From Bacteroidota bacterium (GTDB taxonomy: Bacteria; Bacteroidota; Bacteroidia; Bacteroidales; UBA4417): a DNA stretch of 64,000 nt. The translations under genes were made by a program, and so were the position numbers. The stretch covers positions 259,494 to 323,493 of the forward strand of contig JACAAZ010000004.1 in assembly GCA_013376995.1 (NCBI GenBank), read 5' to 3'. Below are positions 1-9,990 of this stretch, one piece after another (the stretch's first letter is position 1; the number at the start of each line of letters is the position of its first letter). The notes below the pieces were generated by a model. It ran no database searches, was not told the DNA's origin, and saw nothing but the letters and a program-made list of their open reading frames with translations.

Positions 1-13
1 TAAAGATTTCCAT
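1..13 (-). CDS. pntB: NAD(P) transhydrogenase subunit beta, first codons only
   Basis: Only the first four codons (M-E-I-F) lie in the window; the rest is beyond base 1. The start codon is preceded on the minus strand by the purine-rich stretch AGGGGG, eight bases upstream, which would serve as a ribosome binding site. The call rests on position: in Bacteroidota the order pntAA-pntAB-pntB is usual, and this start follows the pntAB stop by 12 bases. PntB is the membrane and NADP(H)-binding subunit. Confidence 0.55.
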
Positions 14-25
14 GTTTGTATCCCC

Positions 26-331
26 CTATTTTTTCTTTTTCTTAAACATTTCCAACATACGGTCAGTTACAACGAACCCCCCAACAACGTTGAGAGTACC
101 TAATATAACGGCGATAAAACCGAGAATAAGGGAAAGGGTGTTTTCGGCATGACCCATCACGATGATAGCGCCAATGATAACAACTCCGTGTATGGCGTTG
201 CTGCCTGACATAAGCGGCGTATGCAGAACTGCCGGAACGTGAGAAATTACTTCGATCCCAAGAAAGATAGAGAGGACGATAACAAATATCATCTCTTTAT
301 ATTCCAGGAAAAATTTCAATACTTCTTCCAT
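26..331 (-). CDS. pntAB: NAD(P) transhydrogenase subunit alpha part 2 (membrane part)
   Basis: This 101-residue protein is the small membrane subunit of the proton-pumping transhydrogenase in its split form. It has three hydrophobic helices (about residues 14-32, 44-62 and 64-85) and ends in a run of lysines on the cytoplasmic side. The family motif around HTPLMSGSNAIHG (residues 37-49) is clear. It lies 11 bases downstream of pntAA and 12 upstream of pntB, so the three are almost certainly one transcript. The enzyme couples proton flow to hydride transfer from NADH to NADP+ and so supplies NADPH. Confidence 0.93.
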   Translation of the reverse strand: MEEVLKFFLEYKEMIFVIVLSIFLGIEVISHVPAVLHTPLMSGSNAIHGVVIIGAIIVMGHAENTLSLILGFIAVILGTLNVVGGFVVTDRMLEMFKKKKK

Positions 332-342
332 GATTATAAAGG

Positions 343-1470
343 TTATTGAGTGATTACTGATTTAACTCTTTCATGTACTATTTCCTTACCGTGAGTAACT
401 GCGGTTCCCTTAACGATATCATCTTCCCAGTTGAGGTTAAGAGCGCCTTCTTTGGTTATGATGAGTTTGAGGAAGTTGATCATGTTCTTTCCATACATGC
501 GGCTTGCATCTGTCGGCATGTCAGTAGGCAGGTATGAATTGCCAATGATCTTTACACCATTGATGATCACAGTTTCATTGTTTTTGCAACCTTCACAGTT
601 TCCACCGGTGGAAGCAGCCAGATCGATGATCACGGAACCAGGGTTCATAGCAGCTACGGTTTCTTTCTTAATAAGGACCGGCGCGCGTTTCCCGGGGATT
701 TGTGCAGTACAGATGATAACATCTGATTTCACAGCCTGGTCGTGGATTGCCTGTGCCTGGCGAGCCTTGAATTCATCTGTCTGTTCAACAGCATAGCCTC
801 CGGCAGCCTTATCATCGATAGCCCCTTCAACTTCAACAAACTTTCCGCCAAGGCCCATAACCTCTTCTTTCACTGCAGCGCGTACATCAAATACATAGAC
901 TACAGCTCCGAGTTTACGGGAAGTAGCAATTGCTTGCAATCCGGCAACTCCGGCACCCAGGATCAACATATTGGCAGGCTTAATGGTTCCTGCAGCAGTC
1001 ATGAACATGGGAAAGAACTTTGGAAGCGTGTTAGCAGCAGTCAATACTGCTTTGTAACCGGCAACTGTAGCCATGGACGATAGAATATCCATTGCTTGTG
1101 CCCGGGTTGTCCTTGGAACAACATCCATGCTGAAACTGGTTATGTTCTTAGCTTGGAGTTCCTTTACCAGGTCGGCATTGAAATAAGGGTTTAACACAGC
1201 CATGAAAACTTGTCCGTCTTTCAGAAGGGCAGTTTCTTCCTTTTCAGGGGCGTTGATTTTTATTACCAGGTCAGAGCCGGCAATTACATTGGCTTTTGTT
1301 TCAATTTTTGCACCAGCTTGCTCATAATCCTTGTCGAAGGCAAAAGCTTTTGCCCCGGCATCTTTTTCAACAAGCACGGTAACATTCATTTTAACCAATG
1401 TGGCGACACTTTCAGGCAGCAATGCAACCCTGTTTTCGCCTTCAAATTCTTTGAGTATTCCTATTGTCAT
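343..1470 (-). CDS. pntAA: NAD(P) transhydrogenase subunit alpha part 1 (NAD-binding)
   Basis: This 375-residue protein is the soluble NAD(H)-binding domain I of transhydrogenase and is homologous to alanine dehydrogenase. The start MTIGILKEFEGENRVALLP is typical. The Rossmann glycine motif GAGVAGLQAIATSRKLGA sits near residues 172-189, and the region from about 230 to 250 (residues around QTDEFKARQAQ) matches the mobile-loop area. Length fits the split form found in many bacteria, which lacks fused membrane helices because pntAB supplies them. It is the first gene of the operon. A good Bacteroidota promoter lies just upstream (1503-1535, minus). Confidence 0.95.
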   Translation of the reverse strand: MTIGILKEFEGENRVALLPESVATLVKMNVTVLVEKDAGAKAFAFDKDYEQAGAKIETKANVIAGSDLVIKINAPEKEETALLKDGQVFMAVLNPYFNADLVKELQAKNITSFSMDVVPRTTRAQAMDILSSMATVAGYKAVLTAANTLPKFFPMFMTAAGTIKPANMLILGAGVAGLQAIATSRKLGAVVYVFDVRAAVKEEVMGLGGKFVEVEGAIDDKAAGGYAVEQTDEFKARQAQAIHDQAVKSDVIICTAQIPGKRAPVLIKKETVAAMNPGSVIIDLAASTGGNCEGCKNNETVIINGVKIIGNSYLPTDMPTDASRMYGKNMINFLKLIITKEGALNLNWEDDIVKGTAVTHGKEIVHERVKSVITQ

Positions 1471-1502
1471 AACAGTAGGGGATTTTTAGGATTTTATGCG
1501 GG

Positions 1503-1535
1503 CAAATGTAAACTAATTTAAAGGAATCTATCAAA
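1503..1535 (-). promoter_or_regulatory. Bacteroidota-type promoter for the pnt operon
   Basis: Read on the minus strand there is a -33 box TTTG (1535-1532), a 21-base spacer and a -7 box TACATTTG (1510-1503), matching the Bacteroidota consensus TTTG...TAnnTTTG. Transcription would start near 1496, leaving a leader of about 26 bases before the pntAA ATG. Confidence 0.7.
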
Positions 1536-1896
1536 TTATTGGGAGAAGGAATTGAGATAATTCAGTAAATCACTTAAAGAAAAATGAATCATCTGTGAAT
1601 CGATTAACAAATCACTGATTTTTTCAACGACTTTTAAACCAATAGATAGAGAAATATCTATATGAGTCCTTTAAGTCCGTACATTCGAGTTGCAGTAGAT
1701 TATAAGCGGATTTGGATTGCGGATTTCATGAATTCTGTTTTCTATATTCAGTCTAAATAAATAATGTTTGCAATATTTGTATAAATTAGTATATTATATA
1801 ATTATGCCTCGCTTTATAAAAGGAAGTTGATAAACCTGTTTTTGATTGTCATATCTTTACAGGTAATTATCAGAGTTTGGCGAATAATTGTTTGCT
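1536..1896. other. Intergenic region between divergent pnt and M6 protease genes
   Basis: With the pnt promoter, 426 bases separate the two start codons. The part near 1740-1810 is very AT-rich (runs such as TAGTATATTATATAATTAT) and probably contains the promoter of the plus-strand protease gene. I see no consensus -7 box with correct spacing there, no hairpin terminator and no small gene. Confidence 0.5.
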
Positions 1897-4800
1897 ATGA
1901 AGGCTTGGCTCCTTTTAAGTATTAGTGTTATTATTTTGGTTTCTTCACCTCTGAAAGCAGCCTGGATCGATAATCAGCCATTGGATATCAGGCAGCCGGA
2001 CGGTAGAATTATACATTGTTTCGTTTCTGGTGATGAATATTACAACTGGCTGCATGATGCTGATGGTTATACCATCATTCAGGGAAGTGATGGATACTTT
2101 TATTACGGTATTATTTCAGGGGATGATGTTGTACCCTCATGCTGGAAGGCAGGATTGATAAACCCTGATGTTATAGGCCTGGCCAGGTGGTCAAAGATTT
2201 CAGGAGATGAATACCAGAAAAGAAAGGCTTTGTATGGCAACCGCCCCGGAAAATCTGTAAATACACCCCATTCCGGGGTATTGAATAACCTGGTGATCTT
2301 TATTCGTTTTTCAGATGACGCTGAATTTACAGATTCAAGATCGTTCTATGAAACTAAATTCAATCTTGATCCGGGGATATCCTTACAAAATTATTATGAA
2401 GAGGTATCTTACGGAAAACTATCTATCCAGTCTACATCCTATCCGGCTTGTATTCCTTCGGTTAACCTTTCGTACCAGGATTCTCACCCCAGGAGTTATT
2501 TCCTTCCCTATAATGCCACTGCCAATCCAAACGGGTATGTGGAAGGGAATGACCGTACCTTGCGGGAGCATGCGCTTCTCAGGGATGCCGTTAATTGGAT
2601 CAATTCACATTCCCCTGTACCCACTAGCCTGAATATTGATAAGGATAATGATGGACTCGTTGACAATATTACGTTTCTCGTAAGAGGCGGAACCGGTGGA
2701 TGGTCTTCCTTACTCTGGGCCCACAGTTGGTCATTGTTTTCCTATACAGTCAATATTAATGGTAAGCAAGTCTTTAATTATACCTTCCATCCCGAAACGC
2801 AAACAGATGTCGGTACTATTTGTCATGAGATGTTTCACAGCCTCGGGGCACCGGATCTATACCATTATGTTAACTCATCCTTACAACCTGTTCAATCCTG
2901 GGACCTGATGGACAATGGTTTTGGACATATGGGGGCATATATGAAATGGAAATATAGTTCTCATACCTGGATAGATTCAATTCCTGCCATTACCGCTTCC
3001 GGTACATACTCATTGAACCCACTGGAAACAGCAACTGGCAATTGTTATAAGATCAATTCACTCAACTCTTCATACCAGTATTATGTGCTTGAGTACAGGA
3101 AAAAAACCGGTATGTATGAAAGCAATGTACCTGGTTCCGGATTGCTCATTTATCGGATAAATCCTTACTATTCCGGCAATAGTACCGGTCCGCCTGATGA
3201 AGTTTATATTTATCGCCCGGGAGGAACCGTTTCATTGAATGGTGATCCCTCCTTTGCTTACTATACATCAGAGGAGGGAAGGGATAGCTTGTCAGACGGA
3301 ACAACTCCGTCAGGCTTCCTGGATGATGGTTTGCCTGGGGGACTTATTATTTCGAATGTTTCCAGTGCCGGGACAACTATCCACTTTGATGTTACATTGA
3401 GCAATACAATCAAACCACTCAGCTTCTCAGCAGATGCAATAAGTACCTCCCAGATCAACCTGATGTGGACAAAGAATCCCTATGATGATCCGGTCTTGCT
3501 TGCATACAGCACCACACCCTTTGCAGGAAATCCTAATGTATTGGAGTCCTATTCTGCGGGTGATATTTTGCCTGGCGGGGGTATTGTACTTTACCAGGGG
3601 CCTGCCAGCGGGTTCTCTCACACAGGTTTACAATCTTCTACACATTATTACTACCGGCTATGGTCTGTTGGATCCGGTCTTCTGTATTCTGCAGGTATTG
3701 ACCTTGATGGAATGACTAAGTGTATTCTAAACAGCTATCCCTATGCTCAATATTTTAATGAAGGAAATATCCCAGATTGCTGGACAACCCAAACCAATAT
3801 CAATAATCTTGAGGCCTGGAGAGTGACTCCAACTTCTGCTGCCGGAGGATCTCCCTATGAGTTAACCTATGATCCTTATGTTTTCGCCACCGGTTATTCC
3901 AGGATAATTATGGTTCCCTTCAATACCGTGGGAATAACCAAGCTTAATGTTTCATTCAGATTGCTTAATGGTTACTTTTATTCTGGCGCTACATTAAAAT
4001 TGCAGTCAAGTACAGATATGATAAACTGGTCGGATGAAAGCTGGGCTGAGACTTCTAACAACAATCCAACCTACATACAGGAGTTTGTACAAACCACGGT
4101 TGAACATAGCCTTAATAGCCCTGTCACCTATCTTGCCATCTCAGTGATTGGAAACCTGGAAGCCCAGGGGAATGTGCACATGGATAATTTCGATGTTTCC
4201 ATCGCCGAATGTAATTTCTTTATTGTCAATGCCGCAGCCAGCCCACAGGAAGGAGGGATTGTTTCAGGAGCCGGGAACTACTACCCGGGCCAGGTTGCAA
4301 CTTTAAGTGCAACTGCGTATGATGAATGGAATTTCCTCTACTGGACGGTAAATGATACCATTGTATCCTATCAGCCAGACTATTCTTTTGTTGTGGAAAG
4401 AGATCGTAATGTTGTCGCAGTTTTTAGCCAGACCAGGATTAGCATTTTATTGGAAACCCAACCTCCGGGTTCTGGCGAACTGAGTGGCAATGGGATTTAT
4501 CTGTTATACCAGCCCGTTGACATCAGCACTGTCGCAAATGAAGGATATGAATTCACCGGGTGGACTGAATCCGGGACATCCATAGCAACTACCCCGGATT
4601 ACTCTTTTTCAGCTCTTGGAAGTCGAGATCTTGTAGCAAATTATGAGCATTTGCAGGTGACTATGGAGGTTGTGATACATCCCGGCCCTGCTGGATCTGC
4701 TTCAGGCCAGGGTATCCATAATTATGGAGATACGGTTCAACTCAATGCTTTGCCAAATGAGGGATACCAATTTGTTGGCTGGTTTGAAGATGGTAACCTG

Positions 4801-5583
4801 GTTTCTTCCCTGGCGGATTATTCATTAATCATGAAGGCTGACATGCAGATGGAAGCGAGGTTCATTTGCCCGGTATGCAGTGTAATTGTGGCTGCTGAAC
4901 CAGCAGATGCAGGATTGGTAAATGGGGGGGGGAGTTACCCTTCAGGCGGAAATGTAACAGTAGAAGCAAGTCCGAAAGATGGTTGGTTATTTGATGCTTG
5001 GAAAGAAACGGGAACAACTCTGTCATCCAACCCTGTTTATAGTTTCATTGTTGACCATAATCGCAACCTGGTTGCCAGGTTTTTGCAACTTTATACCATT
5101 ACTGCTGAAGTTATTCCGACCAATTCTGGTGAAGTGATCGGTTCAGGACCATTCATTACCGGGGGACATTGCACCTTACTGGCAATACCAGACAGTGGAT
5201 ATAGTTTCAATTTCTGGTCAGAGAACGGTGATTCCATAAGTTCTGAAAACATTCTTGATTTTACAGTTTCAGCAAATCGTTTGCTTCAGGCGCATTTTAA
5301 ATACACTAATGGGATCAATCAGTTGAATGATGATCCCATCCTTGTTTATCCCAACCCGGCGGATGAGGTATTAACGGTTGAATTCCCATCTATCAGACCC
5401 ATATTCCCCAATCGTATTGAAATATATGATTCGCAGGGCAAGCTGGTTCGAATGCAGCAGATTAACAGCCTTGACAGAAGTGTCAAGGTTAATCTTAGCA
5501 AATGCATCAATGGGTATTATACCCTGAAGTTCTGCTTGGGAGGGACTAAGTTGTTCTCTCGCAAAGTATTGATTATGAAATAA
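1897..5583 (+). CDS. Secreted M6-family metalloprotease with InlB-like repeats and T9SS type A tail
   Basis: The protein is about 1228 residues from the ATG at 1897; an upstream in-frame TTG at 1888 is less likely because the signal peptide starts at the ATG (MKAWLLLSIS..., cleavage near residue 21). The catalytic zinc motif HEMFH is at residues 310-314 inside CHEMFHSLGAPDLYHY, typical of immune-inhibitor-A-like M6 peptidases. A fibronectin-like stretch and a jelly-roll-like region (about 600-770) follow. Then come five repeats of about 73 residues (about 772-1137) of the divergent InlB B-repeat kind, each with G-G-x-V-x-G-x-G-x-Y near its start and W-x-E-x-G near its middle. The C-terminal 85 residues (YPNPADEVLTVEF, IYDSQGKLV, GYYTLKF, KVLIMK) are a T9SS type A sorting domain, so the protein should be exported and anchored or released at the cell surface. 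It probably degrades extracellular protein; the substrate is unknown. Confidence 0.88.
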   Translation: MKAWLLLSISVIILVSSPLKAAWIDNQPLDIRQPDGRIIHCFVSGDEYYNWLHDADGYTIIQGSDGYFYYGIISGDDVVPSCWKAGLINPDVIGLARWSKISGDEYQKRKALYGNRPGKSVNTPHSGVLNNLVIFIRFSDDAEFTDSRSFYETKFNLDPGISLQNYYEEVSYGKLSIQSTSYPACIPSVNLSYQDSHPRSYFLPYNATANPNGYVEGNDRTLREHALLRDAVNWINSHSPVPTSLNIDKDNDGLVDNITFLVRGGTGGWSSLLWAHSWSLFSYTVNINGKQVFNYTFHPETQTDVGTICHEMFHSLGAPDLYHYVNSSLQPVQSWDLMDNGFGHMGAYMKWKYSSHTWIDSIPAITASGTYSLNPLETATGNCYKINSLNSSYQYYVLEYRKKTGMYESNVPGSGLLIYRINPYYSGNSTGPPDEVYIYRPGGTVSLNGDPSFAYYTSEEGRDSLSDGTTPSGFLDDGLPGGLIISNVSSAGTTIHFDVTLSNTIKPLSFSADAISTSQINLMWTKNPYDDPVLLAYSTTPFAGNPNVLESYSAGDILPGGGIVLYQGPASGFSHTGLQSSTHYYYRLWSVGSGLLYSAGIDLDGMTKCILNSYPYAQYFNEGNIPDCWTTQTNINNLEAWRVTPTSAAGGSPYELTYDPYVFATGYSRIIMVPFNTVGITKLNVSFRLLNGYFYSGATLKLQSSTDMINWSDESWAETSNNNPTYIQEFVQTTVEHSLNSPVTYLAISVIGNLEAQGNVHMDNFDVSIAECNFFIVNAAASPQEGGIVSGAGNYYPGQVATLSATAYDEWNFLYWTVNDTIVSYQPDYSFVVERDRNVVAVFSQTRISILLETQPPGSGELSGNGIYLLYQPVDISTVANEGYEFTGWTESGTSIATTPDYSFSALGSRDLVANYEHLQVTMEVVIHPGPAGSASGQGIHNYGDTVQLNALPNEGYQFVGWFEDGNLVSSLADYSLIMKADMQMEARFICPVCSVIVAAEPADAGLVNGGGSYPSGGNVTVEASPKDGWLFDAWKETGTTLSSNPVYSFIVDHNRNLVARFLQLYTITAEVIPTNSGEVIGSGPFITGGHCTLLAIPDSGYSFNFWSENGDSISSENILDFTVSANRLLQAHFKYTNGINQLNDDPILVYPNPADEVLTVEFPSIRPIFPNRIEIYDSQGKLVRMQQINSLDRSVKVNLSKCINGYYTLKFCLGGTKLFSRKVLIMK

Positions 5584-5966
5584 TTACATTTCCATTATTC
5601 AGAATAGCCTGTTCACATCTCTGTTCAAAACTTGAACCGGCATTAGTTTGCATCGAACTCGTTCATATATATATTTGATTGCCATCTATTATTTTTCTCA
5701 TCAATACCTATTGCCTGGAAAATTATTCTATCATTTGTCAATCGATCATTCTAAAGGTTTTCCTTGTATTGCGCCCAGGTAGTTTTTCCCGTGACTTATT
5801 TCGTATTACCCTATAGTTGGTATCAGGCTTTTAAACAGTTGTATTCTTATTAATAAGGCAGTTACTTTTTGCCCGGAAGTTGATAGATTATTGAGGATTT
5901 CCGGCTAACACCCGGGATACTCAACTTGGAAAACTCACCCGGCTCAGGCTGAAGTAACTCGTTGAC
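5584..5966. other. Intergenic region between the two M6 protease genes
   Basis: These 383 bases hold the promoter at 5647-5677 and otherwise only AT-rich sequence. A weak hairpin (GTTCAA-AAC-TTGAAC, near 5621) has no T-run, so I do not call a terminator for the first protease gene. The second gene thus appears to have its own promoter and a leader of about 280 bases in which I recognise no riboswitch. Confidence 0.5.
5647..5677 (+). promoter_or_regulatory. Bacteroidota-type promoter for second M6 protease
   Basis: The -33 box TTTG (5647-5650), a spacer of exactly 19 bases and the -7 box TATATTTG (5670-5677) fit the Bacteroidota housekeeping consensus fully. Transcription would begin near 5684. 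Confidence 0.65.
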
Positions 5967-8900
5967 ATGATGAAAATGTTTTACAGAGAAAAACATTACA
6001 TCTTATTTATTTTCATTACCCTGCTGCTGGCTGCTGATCTGCATGCTGCATATTATTCATCTCTTCCTTATAAAGTTGTACAGCCTGATAAGTCTGAAAT
6101 TTCATGCTATCTATCAGGGGATGAATATTTTAATTGGATCCATGACAGGGACGGTTTTACACTCATACAGGCTTCTGACGGATATTATTACTATGCTGAA
6201 GCCAGCGCGGGGAAGCTGATTCCAGGTCAGTACCGTGCCGGGAAAGTGAATCCGGTTCTTGCCGGGCTGACTCCATGGCTCAAGATACCCGAGCAGGATT
6301 ACCAGGCGAAGCGCAACGCCTTCCAAACAGTGTCAGGGCCTGTAGCAACCACACCTGGAACCGGTACCCTGCATAACCTGGTCATATATATCCGTTTCTC
6401 GGATGACAATGAATTTACTACTAGCCGGCAATTCTACGATGATCTTTTCAACCAGGAAACTGCCGCATCGCTGCATTCCTATTATTCTGAGGTTTCGTAC
6501 AACCAGCTGGACATCAGTTCCTCCGGTTATCCTGCCTGCTCGCCCTCAACTAATTTGTCTTATCGAAGCATCCATCCAAGGAGCTATTTTGAACCTTTCA
6601 ATGCCACTGCAAACCCTGGTGGATACAGCAATGATGGTGAAAGGATCAACCGTGAGCATACATTGCTGAAAAATGCTGTTGAATGGATAAGCATAAATTC
6701 TCCTGTTTCTTCCGGGCTCAACATTGACCAGGATGGTGATGGGAATGTGGATAATATCAGTTTTATTATCCGGGGGAATTGCAGCGCATGGGCGCAATTA
6801 TTGTGGGCCCATAACTGGCAGTTGTTTTCTTTTAACGTCATGATAAATGGGAAGCGGGTCTGGCAGTATACATTTACACCCGAAAATCAATCAGATCTGA
6901 AGACCCTCTGCCATGAAACCTTTCATTCCCTGGGTGGGCCCGACCTGTATCATTATTCTGCCGATGGTGTGGAACCTGTGGGTGCCTGGGACATCATGGA
7001 ATTTGGCTCCGGCCATATGGGAGCCTGGATGAAATACCGTTATTCAAATCATACCTGGATATCTTCCATCCCGGTAATAACGAATTCCGGAACATATTCG
7101 CTTAACCCGCTTTCCCAGGGTACAAACAACTGCTACAGGATTGCATCACCCAATTCAACTCATGAATTTTTCTTACTTGAATACAGGAAGGCCGATGGAT
7201 TGTTTGAGGGTACTCTCCCTGGTTCGGGTTTGCTCGTATACAGGATCGATAGCCTGGAAAGCGGAAATACCCTCGGTCCTCCGGATGAAGTATATATTTA
7301 CCGTCCCAATGGAACCCGGGCGATGAATGGAAGCCCTTCGAATGCTTATTTTACTTTGGAATCAGGCAGGACATCCATCAACGATGCAACCAATCCCGGA
7401 TGTTTCCTGCAGGGAGGGGAAGAAGGTGGCCTGCAGATATACAATGTCGGAACCCCCGGAGCTACTATAAGTTTTTCCATTTACATCAACGAGGTACCGA
7501 TGCCAACTTTATTTGGTGCTGCTGCTTCAGGTCCTAGAGAGGTTACTCTCAACTGGCAAAAGAACCAGGACAACAACCAGGTAATGCTGGTTTACAATAC
7601 GTCCAATACATTTGGAAACCCATTAAACGGTGTAACTTATGGAATCGGGACTGTGCTAAACGGAGGAGGTACCGTGATTTATTCCGGAGCCGCTCAGTCA
7701 TTTATTCATAAGAACCTCAATAATAACACACAATATTATTACAGGATTTTCTCCTTTACTATCGGCGACGATTATTCCTATGCTGCAGAGGCTAATTCAA
7801 CAACGCTTTGCGGTGGTTACAACCTGCCTTTTGCTGAAAGCTTTAATTCCGGTAGTTTGCCTGATTGCTGGACTACCCAGCATTCGGACGGAAGCAGGGA
7901 TAATTGGGATATAAGCTCATCACAGGTAGCCGGAGGAAGTGGTTCTGAACTACGATCCACTTTCCAGGAAGTGAGTTCCGGGATTACCCGTATTGTAAGC
8001 CCGATGATCAATACAAGCGGTATGGCAACCCTTGACCTGTCCTTTAGAAGTACACTGGACGATTGGGCTCCTGGTGCAACATTGCGGGTTCAATCGAGCA
8101 CTGACGGGGTCAACTGGACAAATGAAGCCTGGTCATTGAGTACTTCTTCAAATACCATGGTTGGCCCGGTCCTGGTTCATACCAGCATCCAGCATAACCT
8201 GAATTCACAGCACACCTACCTTGCTTTTACAATCGAGGGAAACCTTTATAAATATGATTTCTGGTATATTGATGATATACAGCTAAAAGCCAATACTGTT
8301 CTGCCTGTTCAGATAACATTGGCAGCAAATCCAGCAGAGGGTGGCCAGGTTCAGGGTGGTGGCACTTACCCATTTGGGCAGCTGGTTGGAATATCTGCCA
8401 TACCCAATTCCGGTTGGGAGTTTATCCAATGGACAAGGGAAGGAGAAGTTATCTCCAATGATGCGCAGTTTGAGATGACTGCTGAACAAGGCAGTCTTAC
8501 AGCTGTGTTCAGTGTTACTGAGGCCAATGTGGTCCTGGAAAGCTCGCCTGTTGTGGGTGGCTCTGTTTCAGGTGGTGGAATCTATGCCAAAGGATCTGTA
8601 GCATCCATCCATGCAATTCCAAACCCAGGATATGTTTTTAAAGGCTGGGAAAACCATGGGGTTATTATTTCGGACCAAGCCAGGTATGATTTTATGGTTT
8701 CCTCGGGGACCCATCTAATAGCGGAATTTGAAGCCATTCAAATACAGTCCTATTTCGTTTCACTGGCTGCATCTCCTCAAATTGGCGGAATTACTGGAGG
8801 TGGCGGACATTTCAATGAAGGATCAATTTGCACCGTAAGCGCAAATCCATTTGCCGGCTGGATTTTTGAAGCCTGGGAAAGCAATGGGGAAATCGTTTCT

Positions 8901-9455
8901 TACAGGCCGGTCTATAGTTTCCAGGTTGGAGAAGATCAAAGCCTCACAGCTGTTTTCAGGCAGGAAATTGAAATACTGACGTCGGTAAATCCTCCTGAAG
9001 CCGGACAGGCGTATGGCGGTGGAAGCTATTTCTCAGGAGATACTATCAGTTGTAAGGCCCAGGGTAATTTGGGCTGGAAGTTTGATAAATGGCTTTTGAA
9101 TGGAGCGGTTGTTTCGACGGATTCTGCCTATTCTTTTGTTGCAACTTCTGCTTGTAACCTGAAAGCTGAATTTATTTCCGGAGTTGGTATGAAAGAGGTT
9201 GATCCTGGTTCATTCAATTTGTACCCTAACCCGGCAAGCAGTTATCTAAAAGTCAGTTATTCCGGGATTGAGAAGATAAAAGAAATTAATATTGTTAGTG
9301 TTGAAGGGGACATCCTGAGTACATCCATTCCAAATCCGGATGGTTCTGTTATCTCTCTTGATGTGTCATCAATTAAGCCTGGTTTGTATGTTGCCACACT
9401 TTTAACCGGGAAGGGTGAGTTGCTCAGGCATTCTTTTATTGTTGCCGGTAGGTGA
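5967..9455 (+). CDS. Secreted M6-family metalloprotease, paralogue of the preceding gene
   Basis: This 1162-residue protein has the same build as its upstream neighbour: a signal peptide ending near residue 27 (ATG codons at 5967, 5970 and 5976 are all possible), a propeptide-like start, the zinc motif HETFH at residues 316-320 (CHETFHSLGGPDLYHY), a jelly-roll-like region and InlB-like repeats. It has four repeats (about 780-1071) where the neighbour has five. It ends in a T9SS type A sorting domain (YPNPASSYLKVSY, GLYVATLLTGKGE, HSFIVAGR). The pair clearly arose by tandem duplication and has since diverged in repeat number and sequence. It is expected at the cell surface as a protease of unknown substrate. 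Confidence 0.88.
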   Translation: MMKMFYREKHYILFIFITLLLAADLHAAYYSSLPYKVVQPDKSEISCYLSGDEYFNWIHDRDGFTLIQASDGYYYYAEASAGKLIPGQYRAGKVNPVLAGLTPWLKIPEQDYQAKRNAFQTVSGPVATTPGTGTLHNLVIYIRFSDDNEFTTSRQFYDDLFNQETAASLHSYYSEVSYNQLDISSSGYPACSPSTNLSYRSIHPRSYFEPFNATANPGGYSNDGERINREHTLLKNAVEWISINSPVSSGLNIDQDGDGNVDNISFIIRGNCSAWAQLLWAHNWQLFSFNVMINGKRVWQYTFTPENQSDLKTLCHETFHSLGGPDLYHYSADGVEPVGAWDIMEFGSGHMGAWMKYRYSNHTWISSIPVITNSGTYSLNPLSQGTNNCYRIASPNSTHEFFLLEYRKADGLFEGTLPGSGLLVYRIDSLESGNTLGPPDEVYIYRPNGTRAMNGSPSNAYFTLESGRTSINDATNPGCFLQGGEEGGLQIYNVGTPGATISFSIYINEVPMPTLFGAAASGPREVTLNWQKNQDNNQVMLVYNTSNTFGNPLNGVTYGIGTVLNGGGTVIYSGAAQSFIHKNLNNNTQYYYRIFSFTIGDDYSYAAEANSTTLCGGYNLPFAESFNSGSLPDCWTTQHSDGSRDNWDISSSQVAGGSGSELRSTFQEVSSGITRIVSPMINTSGMATLDLSFRSTLDDWAPGATLRVQSSTDGVNWTNEAWSLSTSSNTMVGPVLVHTSIQHNLNSQHTYLAFTIEGNLYKYDFWYIDDIQLKANTVLPVQITLAANPAEGGQVQGGGTYPFGQLVGISAIPNSGWEFIQWTREGEVISNDAQFEMTAEQGSLTAVFSVTEANVVLESSPVVGGSVSGGGIYAKGSVASIHAIPNPGYVFKGWENHGVIISDQARYDFMVSSGTHLIAEFEAIQIQSYFVSLAASPQIGGITGGGGHFNEGSICTVSANPFAGWIFEAWESNGEIVSYRPVYSFQVGEDQSLTAVFRQEIEILTSVNPPEAGQAYGGGSYFSGDTISCKAQGNLGWKFDKWLLNGAVVSTDSAYSFVATSACNLKAEFISGVGMKEVDPGSFNLYPNPASSYLKVSYSGIEKIKEINIVSVEGDILSTSIPNPDGSVISLDVSSIKPGLYVATLLTGKGELLRHSFIVAGR

Positions 9456-9458
9456 TGC

Positions 9459-9483
9459 AATAAACCTGTCAGGTTTATTTTTT
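9459..9483 (+). terminator. Intrinsic terminator after the M6 protease pair
   Basis: An 8-base-pair stem AATAAACC / GGTTTATT with loop TGTCA is followed by a T-run (TTTTT). It begins three bases after the protease stop codon. The stop codon of the convergent DUF4252 gene lies inside the right arm, so the two genes share this short junction. Confidence 0.75.
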
Positions 9484-9987
9484 ATCGATCTTTTCAATAG
9501 CATCCATTTCCTTAATATCCAGTGTTTTGGAAAGTTTTGAAATGGTTTTGAGGTCAATGTTTCCCGTTATGGCGATCATCACGTTGTCATCACCTCCCCC
9601 GATCATGAGGAATTCCGTTATCACGCTCCCTTTTTTCCTGATAAGCATTTTGAAAACCTGGTTCTTTTCCCTGGTTGACATGAGTTCTTCATAGTCTTTC
9701 AAAGGCAGGTTTTTAGTTATCTCCTTGTAGAAATTGATATCACCCTTAGGATAGGTATCATCGAGGGATAGGATGCGAATGGATTCAAGCCCCTTGATCG
9801 CCTTGTTGAATTCATCCTTGCTCTCATTTTCATTTGCAAAGAGGCTGAACATGGCTTTGGAAATCGAAACTGACGTAAATCCTTCCTTGTCGGAATATTT
9901 TGCAAATAATTTGTCAATTGCGGAGTTTTGCCCTTGTGCAAATAGTGCAAAGGCAATTATGCCAATGGAAAGTGCTAGTTTTTTCAT
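9475..9987 (-). CDS. DUF4252 domain-containing exported protein
   Basis: This 170-residue protein starts with a signal peptide (MKKLALSIGIIAFALFAQGQ). The rest matches DUF4252, a Bacteroidota family of unknown function, with the typical start (AIDKLFAKYSDKEGFTSVSIS) and the segment FLMIGGGDDNVMIAITGNIDLKTISKLSK near the end. It lies three bases after the putative anti-sigma gene, so it is the last gene of the sigma operon. A homologue sits at the upstream end of the same unit. A role in envelope sensing with the sigma pair is an inference from the location. Confidence 0.85.
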   Translation of the reverse strand: MKKLALSIGIIAFALFAQGQNSAIDKLFAKYSDKEGFTSVSISKAMFSLFANENESKDEFNKAIKGLESIRILSLDDTYPKGDINFYKEITKNLPLKDYEELMSTREKNQVFKMLIRKKGSVITEFLMIGGGDDNVMIAITGNIDLKTISKLSKTLDIKEMDAIEKIDKK

Positions 9988-9990
9988 CTG

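Noticed and set aside
5621..5635. Hairpin GTTCAA-AAC-TTGAAC as a terminator of the first M6 gene
   Set aside because: Short stem and no following T-run.
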